Origin: Ancrocorticia sp052089425
GTDB lineage: Bacteria > Actinomycetota > Actinomycetes > Actinomycetales > Actinomycetaceae
DNA length: 64,000 nt
Assembly (NCBI RefSeq): GCF_052089425.1
Contig: NZ_JBQCZW010000002.1
Coordinates: 62,001 to 126,000 of the forward strand
Direction of reading: 5' to 3'
Both the position numbers and the translations under genes were made by a program. A model generated the notes under the pieces. The model worked only from the letters and a program-made list of their open reading frames with translations. It was not told where the DNA came from and did not search any database. This document shows positions 43,129 through 51,077 of the stretch, piece by piece. How positions within the stretch are numbered: position 1 is the stretch's first letter; every line of letters starts with the position of its first letter.

Positions 43129-43704
43129 CTACAGCTTTTCGCCGCCTTCTTCCCGATTCAGCCAGAGCAAAATCGCGGAGAGGGAGTGGGCATCGCGAAC
43201 TTCGCCGCCACTGACCATCTGGAGGACCTCAGTCTGAGTAAACCACCGTGATTCCTCGATTTCGTGATCGCCAGACTGTGCTTCCTGCGATGCGTCCACC
43301 TCGCAGAGCACCACGGCCACGGGTTGGGGATAAATGGACGAGTCCAGTACGTATTCGCCCAGCTTGGTCGCGCGCCCAGTAGCGAGCCCAGTTTCTTCCA
43401 GTAGCTCCCGGCGCCCCGCTTGGACGCCGGAGTCGCCGGGCTGCTCGGAGTCCGCGGCCTCTCCCGCACCGCGGGGCAGTTCCCAGAGGTCGGTTCCTAC
43501 CGCGTTCCGGTGGCTTCGAACCAAGAGTAAGTTGTCGTGCTTTATGGCGACGACGACGGCGCCCACCCTCCCATCCGACGTCACCAGCCGGTGATGAAGG
43601 TATCGGTTGCCAGCCCCGTTGGTTCGCTCAACCACCTCCAGCCTGACGGGAAGGCCGTCGCGGGAGCTGTAGACGGACCTAAAGGACTCCTCGGGCGTTG
43701 TCAT
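43129..43704 (-). CDS. Nudix hydrolase
   Basis: A 191-residue Nudix protein. The box is present in extended form: G-A-G-E-A-A-D, a ten-residue insert, then A-G-R-R-E-L-L-E-E-T-G-L. The catalytic glutamates are kept. A long N-terminal beta region and L-W-E-L-P-R-G-A-G resemble ADP-ribose/nucleoside-diphosphate-sugar pyrophosphatases. ATG 43704 overlaps the stop of the preceding gene in its restored frame (ATGA), and GGAG lies eight bases upstream. It thus forms a coupled pair with the two-TM protein. Whether it cleaves a metabolite or a signalling nucleotide is unknown. Confidence 0.85.
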   Translation of the reverse strand: MTTPEESFRSVYSSRDGLPVRLEVVERTNGAGNRYLHHRLVTSDGRVGAVVVAIKHDNLLLVRSHRNAVGTDLWELPRGAGEAADSEQPGDSGVQAGRRELLEETGLATGRATKLGEYVLDSSIYPQPVAVVLCEVDASQEAQSGDHEIEESRWFTQTEVLQMVSGGEVRDAHSLSAILLWLNREEGGEKL

Positions 43705-44848
43705 GACTCGCTCCTGCCGTGGTGAAGGATCAGCTCTGCTCCCGGGTCTCTTCGGAGCAGAGATATGAGATCGCGGATCTCGTCGAATGGAAGTGCACTG
43801 AGAAGCAGGAGGGCAAGGAAGACGAGAATGACAGGGCCGTTGATTGCCGCGATGTCGACAGCCCCATGTACTCCAGCGCTCCCAGAATGAAGGCGGCAAT
43901 GGCAGCTATGACCTTGGCCCATGCGCTTCTCAGTACCTGACCCCTCGTGGGTATCGACGATACTTGAGTTGCCTGATAGGCAAGGCTGCGTACTGCGCCC
44001 CACCGTCGGCGTTCCTCAAAAATACTGTAGGACCCACGCAGATGTTCGCGCTGGTCGGCTGTGGCATCCATGGCGAGGCCCATGCTGGCGGGATTCGATT
44101 CGTGCGCCCAAGTTAGGAGCTTCTGGGGGAGGTGCAGCGAATCGTCATTGTGACCCGTGTCCAGCGGCTGGGTTTCGGGGGCCTCGAAGCTTAGCCAGTC
44201 CGCGTCCGCTCTCTTGGCGATCGCCCGAAGGTAGAGATCGTTCCACCAGCGGAACACATTCTTCTGATCGGCCGCGTTGAGACTGCCCTCATTGATGAGC
44301 TTGATGGCCTTCCGTCGTGTCTTTTCGTTCTCGAGTGCGGTGAAGAGCTCCCTGTGGGGCGAATCGACCGCGGGCCTAGCTGTATCCGTTGGAAGCTCGA
44401 ATTCCCCAGATTGCGTTACGTAGTGAATCAGTCCTCGCTGCTCGAAGCTGATCCACTCTTGCCAGCGATCCCTGACCCACTGTGGCGCCTGATTCCCGGT
44501 GGTCACCGCCTCCAGAGACCACGGAAAATCTGGGTTATCTACTCGTTCTTTCAATGCGCTCGTCAGCGAATCAGACGTGCCGGTCAGGACGAGGGGAAAC
44601 TCACTATCCCGGGCCCCGAGCTCCCTCAGCACCCCCTCCGGACCGAGGGTCATGAAGTAGGTGCCGTCAAGGAGCATGACGTCCGTAACAAGCACGGCCT
44701 CCGAAATCAGGCGGCCAGTGCGTAGCATGCCGCTGAGCTGGGCCGTCGCCAGCTCCGGGTCGGTAGCGTACCGCTCCGCTTGAGCCATGGAATCGAGTTC
44801 GGCGATGAGGATGCGGCTGGCGAGGTGCCCTGCTGTCCGTGTGTACAT
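43701..44848 (-). CDS. Unrecognised protein with two C-terminal membrane helices, frameshifted
   Basis: No family is recognised. About 320 soluble residues (opening M-Y-T-R-T-A-G-H-L-A-S-R) are followed by a membrane helix (V-I-A-A-I-A-A-F-I-L-G-A-L-E-Y). The original frame then runs into an odd serine-rich tail ending at 43730. Adding one G to the GGGG run at 43862-43865 restores a much better end: G-A-V-D-I-A-A-I-N-G, a second helix (V-I-L-V-F-L-A-L-L-L-L), and a stop that overlaps the Nudix start as ATGA. So the gene is either broken by a one-base deletion or misread there. The start at 44848 is six bases from a perfect TATAAT, implying a leaderless message. The soluble-domain plus two-TM plan, coupled with a Nudix enzyme, recalls small defence or signalling operons. 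Confidence 0.6.
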
Positions 44849-44854
44849 GGAGAA

Positions 44855-44860
44855 ATTATA
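44855..44860 (-). promoter_or_regulatory. -10 box (TATAAT), leaderless promoter
   Basis: A perfect TATAAT on the minus strand lies six bases before ATG 44848. No ribosome site fits. It should drive the two-TM/Nudix operon. Confidence 0.65.
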
Positions 44861-44987
44861 GTTGGGTGGAGTGGTAGGTGGAGGCACTATTGCGGCGCCG
44901 ACGGACGAATAATGATTGTTCCAGTGCCGAAGATACGAGCGTGGTCGTTCTTGAGTTCACCACTCGCCGAGCACCGTACTTGGTGAG

Positions 44988-45941
44988 CTAACTCAACGGT
45001 GCAGCAAATTCTTGGCATGCATCCCACGTGGGGAGCAGTCCTGCCTGTGCTGCCTCATGGAGTCCGGGAGCTTCAGTGTCCTTCGGTGAGAGCAAGAGCT
45101 CAAGGGGCTGACCATCGCGTCCCTCCTTCGAGTAGGGAATTCCCACCTCTTCGCACAGGGGGTTAACACCGTGCTCGCGGCCCGGTGCATACTCTGCCGC
45201 GCACATGTAGGCGACGGTCGAGTTGTCCTCCAGCGCCACGAAAACGTGCCCGAGGCCTTCTAACAGGTAGATGGCACGGCGGTCCGTATTGTCAAGCAGA
45301 ACGGAATCGTAGAGGCCAAACGTTGGTGAGCCCACACGGATATCCACGGCAAAATCTAGAACTGCGCCGCGCGGGGACGTTGCGAGATTGCGCGCGATGT
45401 CCACCACATCATTGTCGTAGAAATATAGGCTAGGTACGACGTAGCTTGATTGAGGCGTCAGAGGTTTCTCTTCGATGGAGACTGCGGTGAATTGCTCATC
45501 GAATTCCACGACTCCGTAGGCTGACGGATCAGAAACATGGTAGGCGAACACCGCACCGCCGTCAGGATTTACTTGGTGACGCAGTCGCGTACCCATCCCC
45601 GGGCCATAGAAAATGTTGTCACCAAGAACCAGTCCAGCTGGCTGATTGCCGATGAAGCTCTCGCCAATCACAAAGGCTTGCGCCAGACCGTTTGGCTCAT
45701 GTTGTACAGCGAATTCGATGTTGATTCCGAACTGCGAGCCATTTCCGAGTAGCCGGTGAAATGCGGGGGCGTCCTCTGGTGTCGTGATCACGAGAACATC
45801 TTGTATGCCAGCCAGCATGAGCGTGGTGAGGGGATAGTAAATCATGGGCTTGTCATACACGGGCACCAACTGCTTGGAAATCCCTGATGTGATGGGATTA
45901 AGTCTGGTTCCAGAGCCGCCAGCTAGAATAATGCCACGCAT
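44988..45941 (-). CDS. RmlA-RmlC chimera formed by an in-frame deletion
   Basis: A 317-residue hybrid. Residues 1 to about 190 are glucose-1-phosphate thymidylyltransferase (RmlA): G-G-S-G-T-R-L, K-Q-L-V-P-V-Y-D-K-P-M-I and V-L-G-D-N-I-F-Y-G. From about 191 on it is dTDP-4-dehydrorhamnose 3,5-epimerase (RmlC): V-D-I-R-V-G-S-P-T-F-G, E-G-L-G-H-V-F-V-A-L-E-D and Y-A-P-G-R-E-H-G-V-N-P. The join is at S-P-R-G, where RmlA normally has R-G-E and RmlC has P-R-G-A-V, so a shared CCGCGCGGC-like sequence may have recombined. RmlA's C-terminal catalytic part and RmlC's N-terminal catalytic histidine region are both lost, so activity is doubtful. ATG 45941 matches the RmlA N-terminus; an in-frame GTG lies at 45953. 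Confidence 0.85.
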   Translation of the reverse strand: MRGIILAGGSGTRLNPITSGISKQLVPVYDKPMIYYPLTTLMLAGIQDVLVITTPEDAPAFHRLLGNGSQFGINIEFAVQHEPNGLAQAFVIGESFIGNQPAGLVLGDNIFYGPGMGTRLRHQVNPDGGAVFAYHVSDPSAYGVVEFDEQFTAVSIEEKPLTPQSSYVVPSLYFYDNDVVDIARNLATSPRGAVLDFAVDIRVGSPTFGLYDSVLLDNTDRRAIYLLEGLGHVFVALEDNSTVAYMCAAEYAPGREHGVNPLCEEVGIPYSKEGRDGQPLELLLSPKDTEAPGLHEAAQAGLLPTWDACQEFAAPLS

Positions 45942-46111
45942 AGAGCTTCTCACTTAATCCAATGAGCGATCGTTTCGCCGTCAATAGCAGCCACTTTGCT
46001 AGTTTCCGTGTAGCTAACAGCAACTGCCAATGATCCGCACTCAAGCTGCACGCCCACCCATTACACACATTCTGGCCCATTTCCCCTCTTTCACAGCCTT
46101 CAATTTCCAGA

Positions 46112-46175
46112 GTTGGACTATTTCTGGAGGACTTGGACATGGCATACCGTGTCCATATGCGTCATAACCTGTCCA
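46112..46175 (+). repeat. Dispersed 64-bp repeat, copy A
   Basis: First of three same-strand copies (others at 47562 and 48648). All end in the sequence CATAACCTGTCCA; this copy differs most in its left third. It lies in the 419-base stretch between the RmlA-RmlC chimera and the AbiEi-like gene, which otherwise shows no gene. Confidence 0.7.
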
Positions 46176-46372
46176 GATGACGACGGGCTTGAGCGGCGGC
46201 AGGACGAGGGCGACGCGATTGAAAGGTGAGGGAGTGTAGCGGTTACCAGATGGGGCAGCGGCACTCGGGAACGGCCAGCTCGAGGTTTCCACAGAACGGC
46301 TTCGCGGGAGATTTATCCACAAGGTGCGAATCGCGCTCGCTATGACATTGCGGGCTCTGTCTCAATAGGTCC

Positions 46373-47479
46373 ATGAGCATTACGTTGGATGATCTAGTGG
46401 TTTCCTCTGGCAGAGACGCCAGAGAACACCGCTACTGTCGAAACCCTGAGTTTATGAGAATAAGGCGCGGCGTGTATCTGCCAGCAGCGGCGATATCTGC
46501 CGGTGCTCCGCGGTGGGAGACTGCTCGCAAGATCACTCAAGCCCGTGCGGTGTCTCTCTCGGTATTCAAAAGTTCCGATTTTCCTCCTGTCTTGACAGCA
46601 GAAGCGGCATTGGCGCTCCATGATCTCACCTCGTGGCTCGAGACCACGGACATTGAATACCTCCGACCGGGCGCCCCTTGGCGCGGCAACGTGAAGAAGT
46701 TGCCAGCCATTGTGTGCAACGGGACCACCGTCGCAGCGGTTGCGGAGCGAAGGGTTCCGTCCTCTTCGATTACCGAAACGACGAAAGAAGTTGCCGGCAT
46801 ACTTACGCCACCTTTGTGGGCGATCGGGGTTGACAGTGCCCGGTTGCTCCATCCGATGGCTGGAGTGGTGGCGATGAGTTCCGTCCTGTCGAGGCTCACC
46901 GATTTTGACATGTATCGTCAACGACAGTCCCGCGATAGGGAGAAAAAACTCCGCACCAAAATTCTCGCCTATATCGACTCGTTGCCACCATTCCAAATGT
47001 CCCGGCAGACGCGAAAGATCGTGGAAATCGCTGACTCTGGGATGGATACACCCGGGGAAGGATATGTGCTATGGCTACTCCACTGCATTGTTCGCGATGC
47101 CGAAAATGGCTACTTCGCTACAGGTAGTGGGACGGCAGGCGCCACGCACATATTCACGCAGTTCGAGATCCGCGCCAACGGCAGCCGGTACTTTGCGGAC
47201 ATGGCTATTCCGGCGCATCGAGTGATTATTGAGTTTGACGGTGGCGAGAAGGTCAGCACTAGGCATGGACAGTACGAGTTTCTCAAACGTCAAGATGACC
47301 TGCGAATGGCCGGATGGAGTATGATCCGGATCAACATTTTTCAGTTGAAGGACCCTCTTGGGCTGGCAGATAATCTCAGAGTTCAGCTGCGAGACTGCGG
47401 TGTTCCCGTCGTGCCACTGTCTGGCTTACTGTGGAAGAAGATTCCCCAGTATCTTCTCAGCGAAGAGCGCAGACACTAG
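46373..47479 (+). CDS. AbiEi-like N-terminus with DUF559/Vsr-like nuclease domain
   Basis: A 368-residue protein. The N-terminal region (about 20-140), with R-R-G-V-Y-L-P and V-L-T-A-E-A-A-L-A-L-H, resembles the winged-helix/AbiEi antitoxin domain. The C-terminal part (about 255-340) has F-E-I-R-A-N-G, then F-A-D-M-A-I-P-A-H-R-V-I-I-E-F-D-G and G-W-S-M-I-R-I. This is the D-x(n)-E-x-D/K core of the PD-(D/E)XK DUF559/Vsr-like nucleases common in actinobacteria. The ATG at 46373 has no clear ribosome site. It lies alone between repeat copies A and B. A role in defence or addiction is plausible from domains and neighbours, but no partner toxin gene is adjacent. Confidence 0.7.
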   Translation: MSITLDDLVVSSGRDAREHRYCRNPEFMRIRRGVYLPAAAISAGAPRWETARKITQARAVSLSVFKSSDFPPVLTAEAALALHDLTSWLETTDIEYLRPGAPWRGNVKKLPAIVCNGTTVAAVAERRVPSSSITETTKEVAGILTPPLWAIGVDSARLLHPMAGVVAMSSVLSRLTDFDMYRQRQSRDREKKLRTKILAYIDSLPPFQMSRQTRKIVEIADSGMDTPGEGYVLWLLHCIVRDAENGYFATGSGTAGATHIFTQFEIRANGSRYFADMAIPAHRVIIEFDGGEKVSTRHGQYEFLKRQDDLRMAGWSMIRINIFQLKDPLGLADNLRVQLRDCGVPVVPLSGLLWKKIPQYLLSEERRH

Positions 47480-47561
47480 GGCGGAGATGGTTCCTCGAAG
47501 GGCGATGGCGGGCGTGTCCCGCCATCAACTATGTCTCGATGGGTTGCGAGCTCCTGCTGCG

Positions 47562-47640
47562 GCCAACGTATTTCGAGTTGGACTACTTATGTGCGACTTG
47601 GACATGGCATACCGCGTCCGTAGGCGTCATAACCTGTCCA
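47562..47640 (+). repeat. Dispersed repeat, copy B (79 bp)
   Basis: Nearly identical to copy C over 79 bases, from GCCAACGTA to TGTCCA. It separates the AbiEi-like gene from the GNAT/DUF1778 pair. Confidence 0.75.
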
Positions 47641-47672
47641 AGGGGGGCTCGGCGAATGGCCGCTCGCCCCCA

Positions 47673-47942
47673 CTAGCTGTTCCGATGTTTGCGGAACAGT
47701 TCTACTAGGGCGGGGCTTGGGTCGGGCGGCGAATCGAGTGCAGCTTCCAGAACGTCTAAGTCCGCGTCAGAGAGCCTGATAAGGGTTCCTTCAAGCAAGA
47801 CCCCGCGAGCCTTTGCACTCGCTGCGTCCAAGATGAAAGAGGAAAGATCCTGCCCTGAAAGCGCTGCGGCCTCTTGGAGCTGTGCTTTGGTCTCCAAGCT
47901 TGCCCTAATCTCAATCCGGCTGTCTTTAGCGCTCGTCACCAT
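47673..47942 (-). CDS. DUF1778 family antitoxin
   Basis: An 89-residue TacA-type protein. The N-terminal ribbon-helix-helix reads S-R-I-E-I-R-A-S-L-E-T-K-A-Q-L-Q-E-A-A, then S-S-F-I-L-D-A-A. The C-terminal tail, with L-S-D-A-D-L-D-V-L-E-A-A-L-D-S-P-P, is the usual toxin-neutralising part. GGGCGGGAC lies upstream of ATG 47942. It is encoded downstream of its presumed GNAT toxin, the reverse of the common order, and has a 50-base gap with its own palindrome. That suggests separate expression of the antitoxin. Confidence 0.87.
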   Translation of the reverse strand: MVTSAKDSRIEIRASLETKAQLQEAAALSGQDLSSFILDAASAKARGVLLEGTLIRLSDADLDVLEAALDSPPDPSPALVELFRKHRNS

Positions 47943-47973
47943 GAGCTTGTCCCGCCCTTCTCAACTACTGTCC

Positions 47974-47984
47974 GTACAGTGTAC
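47974..47984. promoter_or_regulatory. Palindrome between GNAT toxin and antitoxin genes
   Basis: GTACA-G-TGTAC, flanked by further GT/AC-rich sequence, sits in the gap before the DUF1778 gene. On the minus strand TACACT overlaps it and could be a -10 box, so binding here would block the antitoxin promoter. Confidence 0.4.
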
Positions 47985-47992
47985 ACACACTA

Positions 47993-48523
47993 CTAGCTGT
48001 TTCCTTCCTTATCAAGCGCCCCAGTCATGTCAGACATCGTTATGAACAGACGAGTTGGCTCTTTAGGAAAAGCCCTGAGCCCATACTTCGCATAGAAGCT
48101 CTTGGCCTCCTCGTTCAAGCAGTCCACGAGGAGGGCGGCGCTACCACTCAGTTGTGAGGCTGCAACCGAGATTCTCATCGCGTGAGTCAAGAGAAGGCCG
48201 CCGAACCCTTTCCCTTGGCGGTCCGATGAAACTGCAAGTTGCGCGAGAAGTGTTGCTGGAAGCGGGTACTTCCAATTCTTCCGGCGAATATGAGAAGCCT
48301 CGTCTGGTCTGATTTGTGAGTTCTGAAGGGCGAAATACCCATATATCTCACGGGATTCTGCTGTTCCGTTAACGAGCAAGTGGGTGCGAGTTTCATTTCG
48401 CTTCTCACTCTGGCCAGCGATTCGCGTCAGCCACTCGTCGAGTTGAGGTTCTCCGCAACAAAAACTCCGATAGTCGTATGCCTTGGCCATGTACGGTACA
48501 AGGACTGGTGAGTCGTCATTCAT
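47993..48523 (-). CDS. GNAT-family toxin (TacT-like acetyltransferase)
   Basis: A 176-residue GNAT N-acetyltransferase. Y-D-Y-R-S-F-C-C-G-E-P-Q-L-D-E-W-L near the N-terminus and the acetyl-CoA loop Q-L-A-V-S-S-D-R-Q-G-K-G-F-G are typical of TacT/AtaT toxins, which acetylate charged tRNAs. Y-A-K-Y-G-L-R-A-F closes the domain. The open frame extends through repeat C, but ATG 48523, six bases from a TATGCT box, gives the normal family N-terminus. It is paired with the DUF1778 antitoxin downstream. Confidence 0.85.
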   Translation of the reverse strand: MNDDSPVLVPYMAKAYDYRSFCCGEPQLDEWLTRIAGQSEKRNETRTHLLVNGTAESREIYGYFALQNSQIRPDEASHIRRKNWKYPLPATLLAQLAVSSDRQGKGFGGLLLTHAMRISVAASQLSGSAALLVDCLNEEAKSFYAKYGLRAFPKEPTRLFITMSDMTGALDKEGNS

Positions 48524-48529
48524 GAAAAG

Positions 48530-48535
48530 AGCATA
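48530..48535 (-). promoter_or_regulatory. -10 box, leaderless promoter of the GNAT gene
   Basis: TATGCT on the minus strand is separated by six bases from ATG 48523. Confidence 0.5.
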
Positions 48536-48647
48536 CTGAGGCACTCCACCACAAAATGGGGGCCTCGGGTCAGTTCTTCTTAACTCGCCAAATGGGGCTG
48601 GCGGCCCGAAAATTGGGCTGGTGCCCGAAGTTTCTGTGCTCCCTGCC

Positions 48648-48726
48648 GCCAACGTAATTCGAGTTGGACTACTTATGTGCGACTTGGACATGGCATACCG
48701 CGTCCATCGGCGTCATAACCTGTCCA
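48648..48726 (+). repeat. Dispersed repeat, copy C (79 bp)
   Basis: Its right end, TGTCCA, falls inside the last codons of the TIGR03089 gene, and that gene's stop codon is part of the repeat. This shows that the element arrived after the gene was in place. Confidence 0.75.
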
Positions 48727-49516
48727 TGGGAAGCTTGGCGCTCTCCGCACCTTCAGCTTTCGCCACCGTGGTGGGGTCCGAATCGTCAGCAACAACAACG
48801 AGCGACCCGCGCCCGAGCTGCCATGCCGCCGCGGCGACCATGCGGACAGGGTCGCGAGCGGCATCGCCCACAAGAGCCAAACGTGGGCCATCAGGTGCCA
48901 GCACCCCCGCAGCTTCCCATTGAGCGAAGTTCCCGGCCGCGTGCCGCGAATCGTCCATGAGCTGATCGGGAGAGCCCATCACCTCGGCGCTGCCGTCGAA
49001 GGTGCCAGCTGGCAGCGGCGCGCCCGTCCACGAAAGGGCGAGTGGGCCGAGATCTAGCGCAATAACAGCGGCGTCTCCTGCAGTTCCGGCAGTTACGCCA
49101 GGTGCCTGAGCGCTCGCGGGATTCGACGTCACTATGGCATCGGCGGATGTAGCCGATCCGATGAGCTGGCGATCTACAGGGAAACTCGCCGTGTGACCAG
49201 AGGCCGCCGCACCACGAGCAGTACCATCCGTGCCCGCACAATCACCGCCCTCGCCGCCGCCAACCGTCACCTTCAGCCCTGCCAACATCGCGCCGAGCCC
49301 CCACAGGCACGTTTTCCAGTGAGCAGGCAGATCGAGCACCAGCGATGCCCCTTCGTCTAGCCACACCTCGTCGGCAAGATATCCGGCGATCTTCGCCATA
49401 TGATTGGCGGCCACCTTGGCGGACAACTCCATGCGTCCATCGTCCCCATACCAAGTGAGGGCGGGCTGGGTGCCGCGAGCCACGAGTGCGTTGTATAGAT
49501 CCAGTGCGCTCGTCAT
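48713..49516 (-). CDS. TIGR03089 family protein
   Basis: A 267-residue actinobacterial protein of the TIGR03089 family, related to the N-terminal part of AMP-binding enzymes but lacking the catalytic C-terminal domain. Characteristic stretches are A-L-T-W-Y, K-V-A-A-N-H-M-A-K-I, and L-D-L-P-A-H-W-K-T-C-L-W-G-L-G-A. An alanine-, glycine- and serine-rich insert sits around residues 90-150. The last five residues (P-M-D-R-L) and the stop derive from repeat C, so the native C-terminus may have been replaced. GGAGG is seven bases before ATG 49516. It follows the inositol-phosphatase gene by 29 bases. Its biochemical role is unknown. Confidence 0.8.
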   Translation of the reverse strand: MTSALDLYNALVARGTQPALTWYGDDGRMELSAKVAANHMAKIAGYLADEVWLDEGASLVLDLPAHWKTCLWGLGAMLAGLKVTVGGGEGGDCAGTDGTARGAAASGHTASFPVDRQLIGSATSADAIVTSNPASAQAPGVTAGTAGDAAVIALDLGPLALSWTGAPLPAGTFDGSAEVMGSPDQLMDDSRHAAGNFAQWEAAGVLAPDGPRLALVGDAARDPVRMVAAAAWQLGRGSLVVVADDSDPTTVAKAEGAESAKLPMDRL

Positions 49517-49545
49517 GTAGTGCCTCCCCGCTCCTAGCAGCCCTG

Positions 49546-50427
49546 TCATTGAATCTGAGCGGCGATGTCCGGCCGCCCGAGAATCTCGATACAGAAGGCC
49601 GCCGCCTCCTTGGTTCCAGCACCCGCATAGTTTCGTGCGTGCACGAGATCATCGGTGTAAAGCTTTGTGCCGTCGCTGTGTTGTGGGGCGGGGCTAGGGC
49701 GCCCGCCGTCGTCGTCGAACCCAAAATAGAATCCACCCGCGCGCTGGACCAAGAGCAAACCGGCGGCCACATCCCATGGATTCGTGCCCCGGTTGTAGGC
49801 GGCCAATAGGTGCCCGGCGGCAACGTCGGCCAGCTCAAGCGCTGTGGAACCGGGGCGGCGGACGGAGCGGACGGAGCGCACAAGCCGCAAGAATGCCTGC
49901 GCATCGGACTCATCCCCAAGCCGCGAGGAGGGGTAGGACGTGGCGAATACTCCGCGCTTGATGGGCACCTCCAAGGCGCGCATGGCCACCCCGTTGCGGT
50001 AGGCGCCCGTTTCATCGGCGTGATAGGTGATGCCGGTGGTGGGCTGGTGAATCACGGCGGCGATGATCTCGCGCCCGCGCGCGGCGGCAATGGATACGCA
50101 CCAGTGATCAATCCCGCTGGCGAAGTTGGAGGTGCCATCGATCGGATCCACGTACCACACCACATCGTTGGAGCCGGGTTCACTCGGCGTTCCACTCGCG
50201 GTCAGAAGCTCTGAGGATTCTTCGGCAACGATCAGCGAATCGGGTGCACCTGCGAAGATCACATCCGCGATCTGCGCCTGCGATGCCTTGTCATGAACCG
50301 TCACAACATCGTGGAAATCGGCCTTGTATTCCACGGCTCCCGGATTCTCGAACGCATCAACCAGATAGGAGGACACCGCGTGGGCGGCCTGTTCGGCAAT
50401 GTCGGCGAGCTGGATCGAAGTGGTCAT
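49546..50427 (-). CDS. Inositol monophosphatase family protein
   Basis: A 293-residue metal-dependent phosphatase. The signature motifs are E-E-S-S-E (first metal site), W-Y-V-D-P-I-D-G-T-S-N-F (second) and N-P-W-D-V-A-A-G (third). S-T-A-L-E-L-A-D-V-A-A-G is also typical. It could act on inositol-1-phosphate, histidinol-phosphate or a related compound; the family does not fix the substrate. ATG 50427 agrees with the family N-terminus, although the ribosome site is poor. The open frame upstream overlaps no other gene but has no support. Confidence 0.87.
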   Translation of the reverse strand: MTTSIQLADIAEQAAHAVSSYLVDAFENPGAVEYKADFHDVVTVHDKASQAQIADVIFAGAPDSLIVAEESSELLTASGTPSEPGSNDVVWYVDPIDGTSNFASGIDHWCVSIAAARGREIIAAVIHQPTTGITYHADETGAYRNGVAMRALEVPIKRGVFATSYPSSRLGDESDAQAFLRLVRSVRSVRRPGSTALELADVAAGHLLAAYNRGTNPWDVAAGLLLVQRAGGFYFGFDDDGGRPSPAPQHSDGTKLYTDDLVHARNYAGAGTKEAAAFCIEILGRPDIAAQIQ

Positions 50428-50648
50428 GGTTCCATGGTCCCACGAAGTGATTGGGAGGCTGGGTGCCCTTGCCCACAGAATGAGATGGGCGTGGCGCTTC
50501 TCGGCGCGTCGCAGCGCGTGAAGAGGGCGCCCGGACCCGGCCACGATCCGCGTGAATACGCTGGTTTGGGCGGATTCTCATCGATGGTAGGGCGGCGGGT
50601 GGTAGCTGGGAGGAAACTGAGTGAAAGAGTAAATCTATCGCTTATGTC

Positions 50649-50677
50649 TTGACTTTGGTGAATGACACGCGTGTAAT
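50649..50677 (+). promoter_or_regulatory. Promoter of the whiB-type gene
   Basis: TTGACT (50649-50654), a 17-base spacer and TGTAAT (50672-50677) form a near-consensus promoter 40 bases before the WhiB start. The rest of the 289-base gap shows no gene. Confidence 0.7.
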
Positions 50678-50716
50678 TTTGGGAGACAATCCACCTGAGT
50701 AGCGAGGAGAACAACG

Positions 50717-51073
50717 ATGCCAACTCTGCCTGAGTGGACCCCCTCAGAAGAGGCACACGATCTCAGCCGCGAGGATGCGCAGCAGTTCATGCTGGGCATC
50801 TTTGATCTAGGTTACGGCACCGCCTCCGGGGAGGAACTGGCATGGCAAGATTTCGCGCTGTGTGCGGAAACCGATCCCGATATCTTTTTCCCTGAAAAGG
50901 GCGGGTCAACAACGCCGGCTACCAGCGTGTGTTCACAGTGCTTGGTTCAGGCCGAATGCTTGGAGTACGCCATTTCTCACGATATTCGTCACGGCATCTG
51001 GGGCGGAATGTCCGATAATGATCGCCGCCGCCTCTCCCGCGAACGCCGGCGCGTGAGCGGTATGGGCGCATAG
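50717..51073 (+). CDS. WhiB-family iron-sulfur transcription regulator
   Basis: A 118-residue WhiB protein. The four cluster cysteines are C49, C72, C75 and C81 in the C-x(22)-C-x2-C-x5-C pattern, followed by the G-I-W-G-G turn (93-97) and a basic tail R-R-R-L-S-R-E-R-R-R. It would bind a [4Fe-4S] cluster and the vegetative sigma factor. The extended acidic N-terminus and the position next to the GT2 and DUF5719 genes resemble the WhiB2/WhmD group, which controls septation; that assignment is by inference. GAGGAG lies seven bases before ATG 50717, and a near-consensus promoter stands upstream. Confidence 0.92.
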   Translation: MPTLPEWTPSEEAHDLSREDAQQFMLGIFDLGYGTASGEELAWQDFALCAETDPDIFFPEKGGSTTPATSVCSQCLVQAECLEYAISHDIRHGIWGGMSDNDRRRLSRERRRVSGMGA

Positions 51074-51077
51074 CTCG

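Noticed and set aside
43730..44887. The 385-codon frame taken as a complete gene ending at 43730
   Set aside because: Its last 40 residues are an odd serine-rich tail, whereas the neighbouring frame gives a good helix and an overlap with the Nudix start, so the end is most likely a frameshift product.
46112..48726. Integron attC sites at the three repeats
   Set aside because: GTTGGAC fits one core pattern, but the complementary RYYYAAC end and the expected pairing of the arms are missing, and there is no integrase gene in the window.
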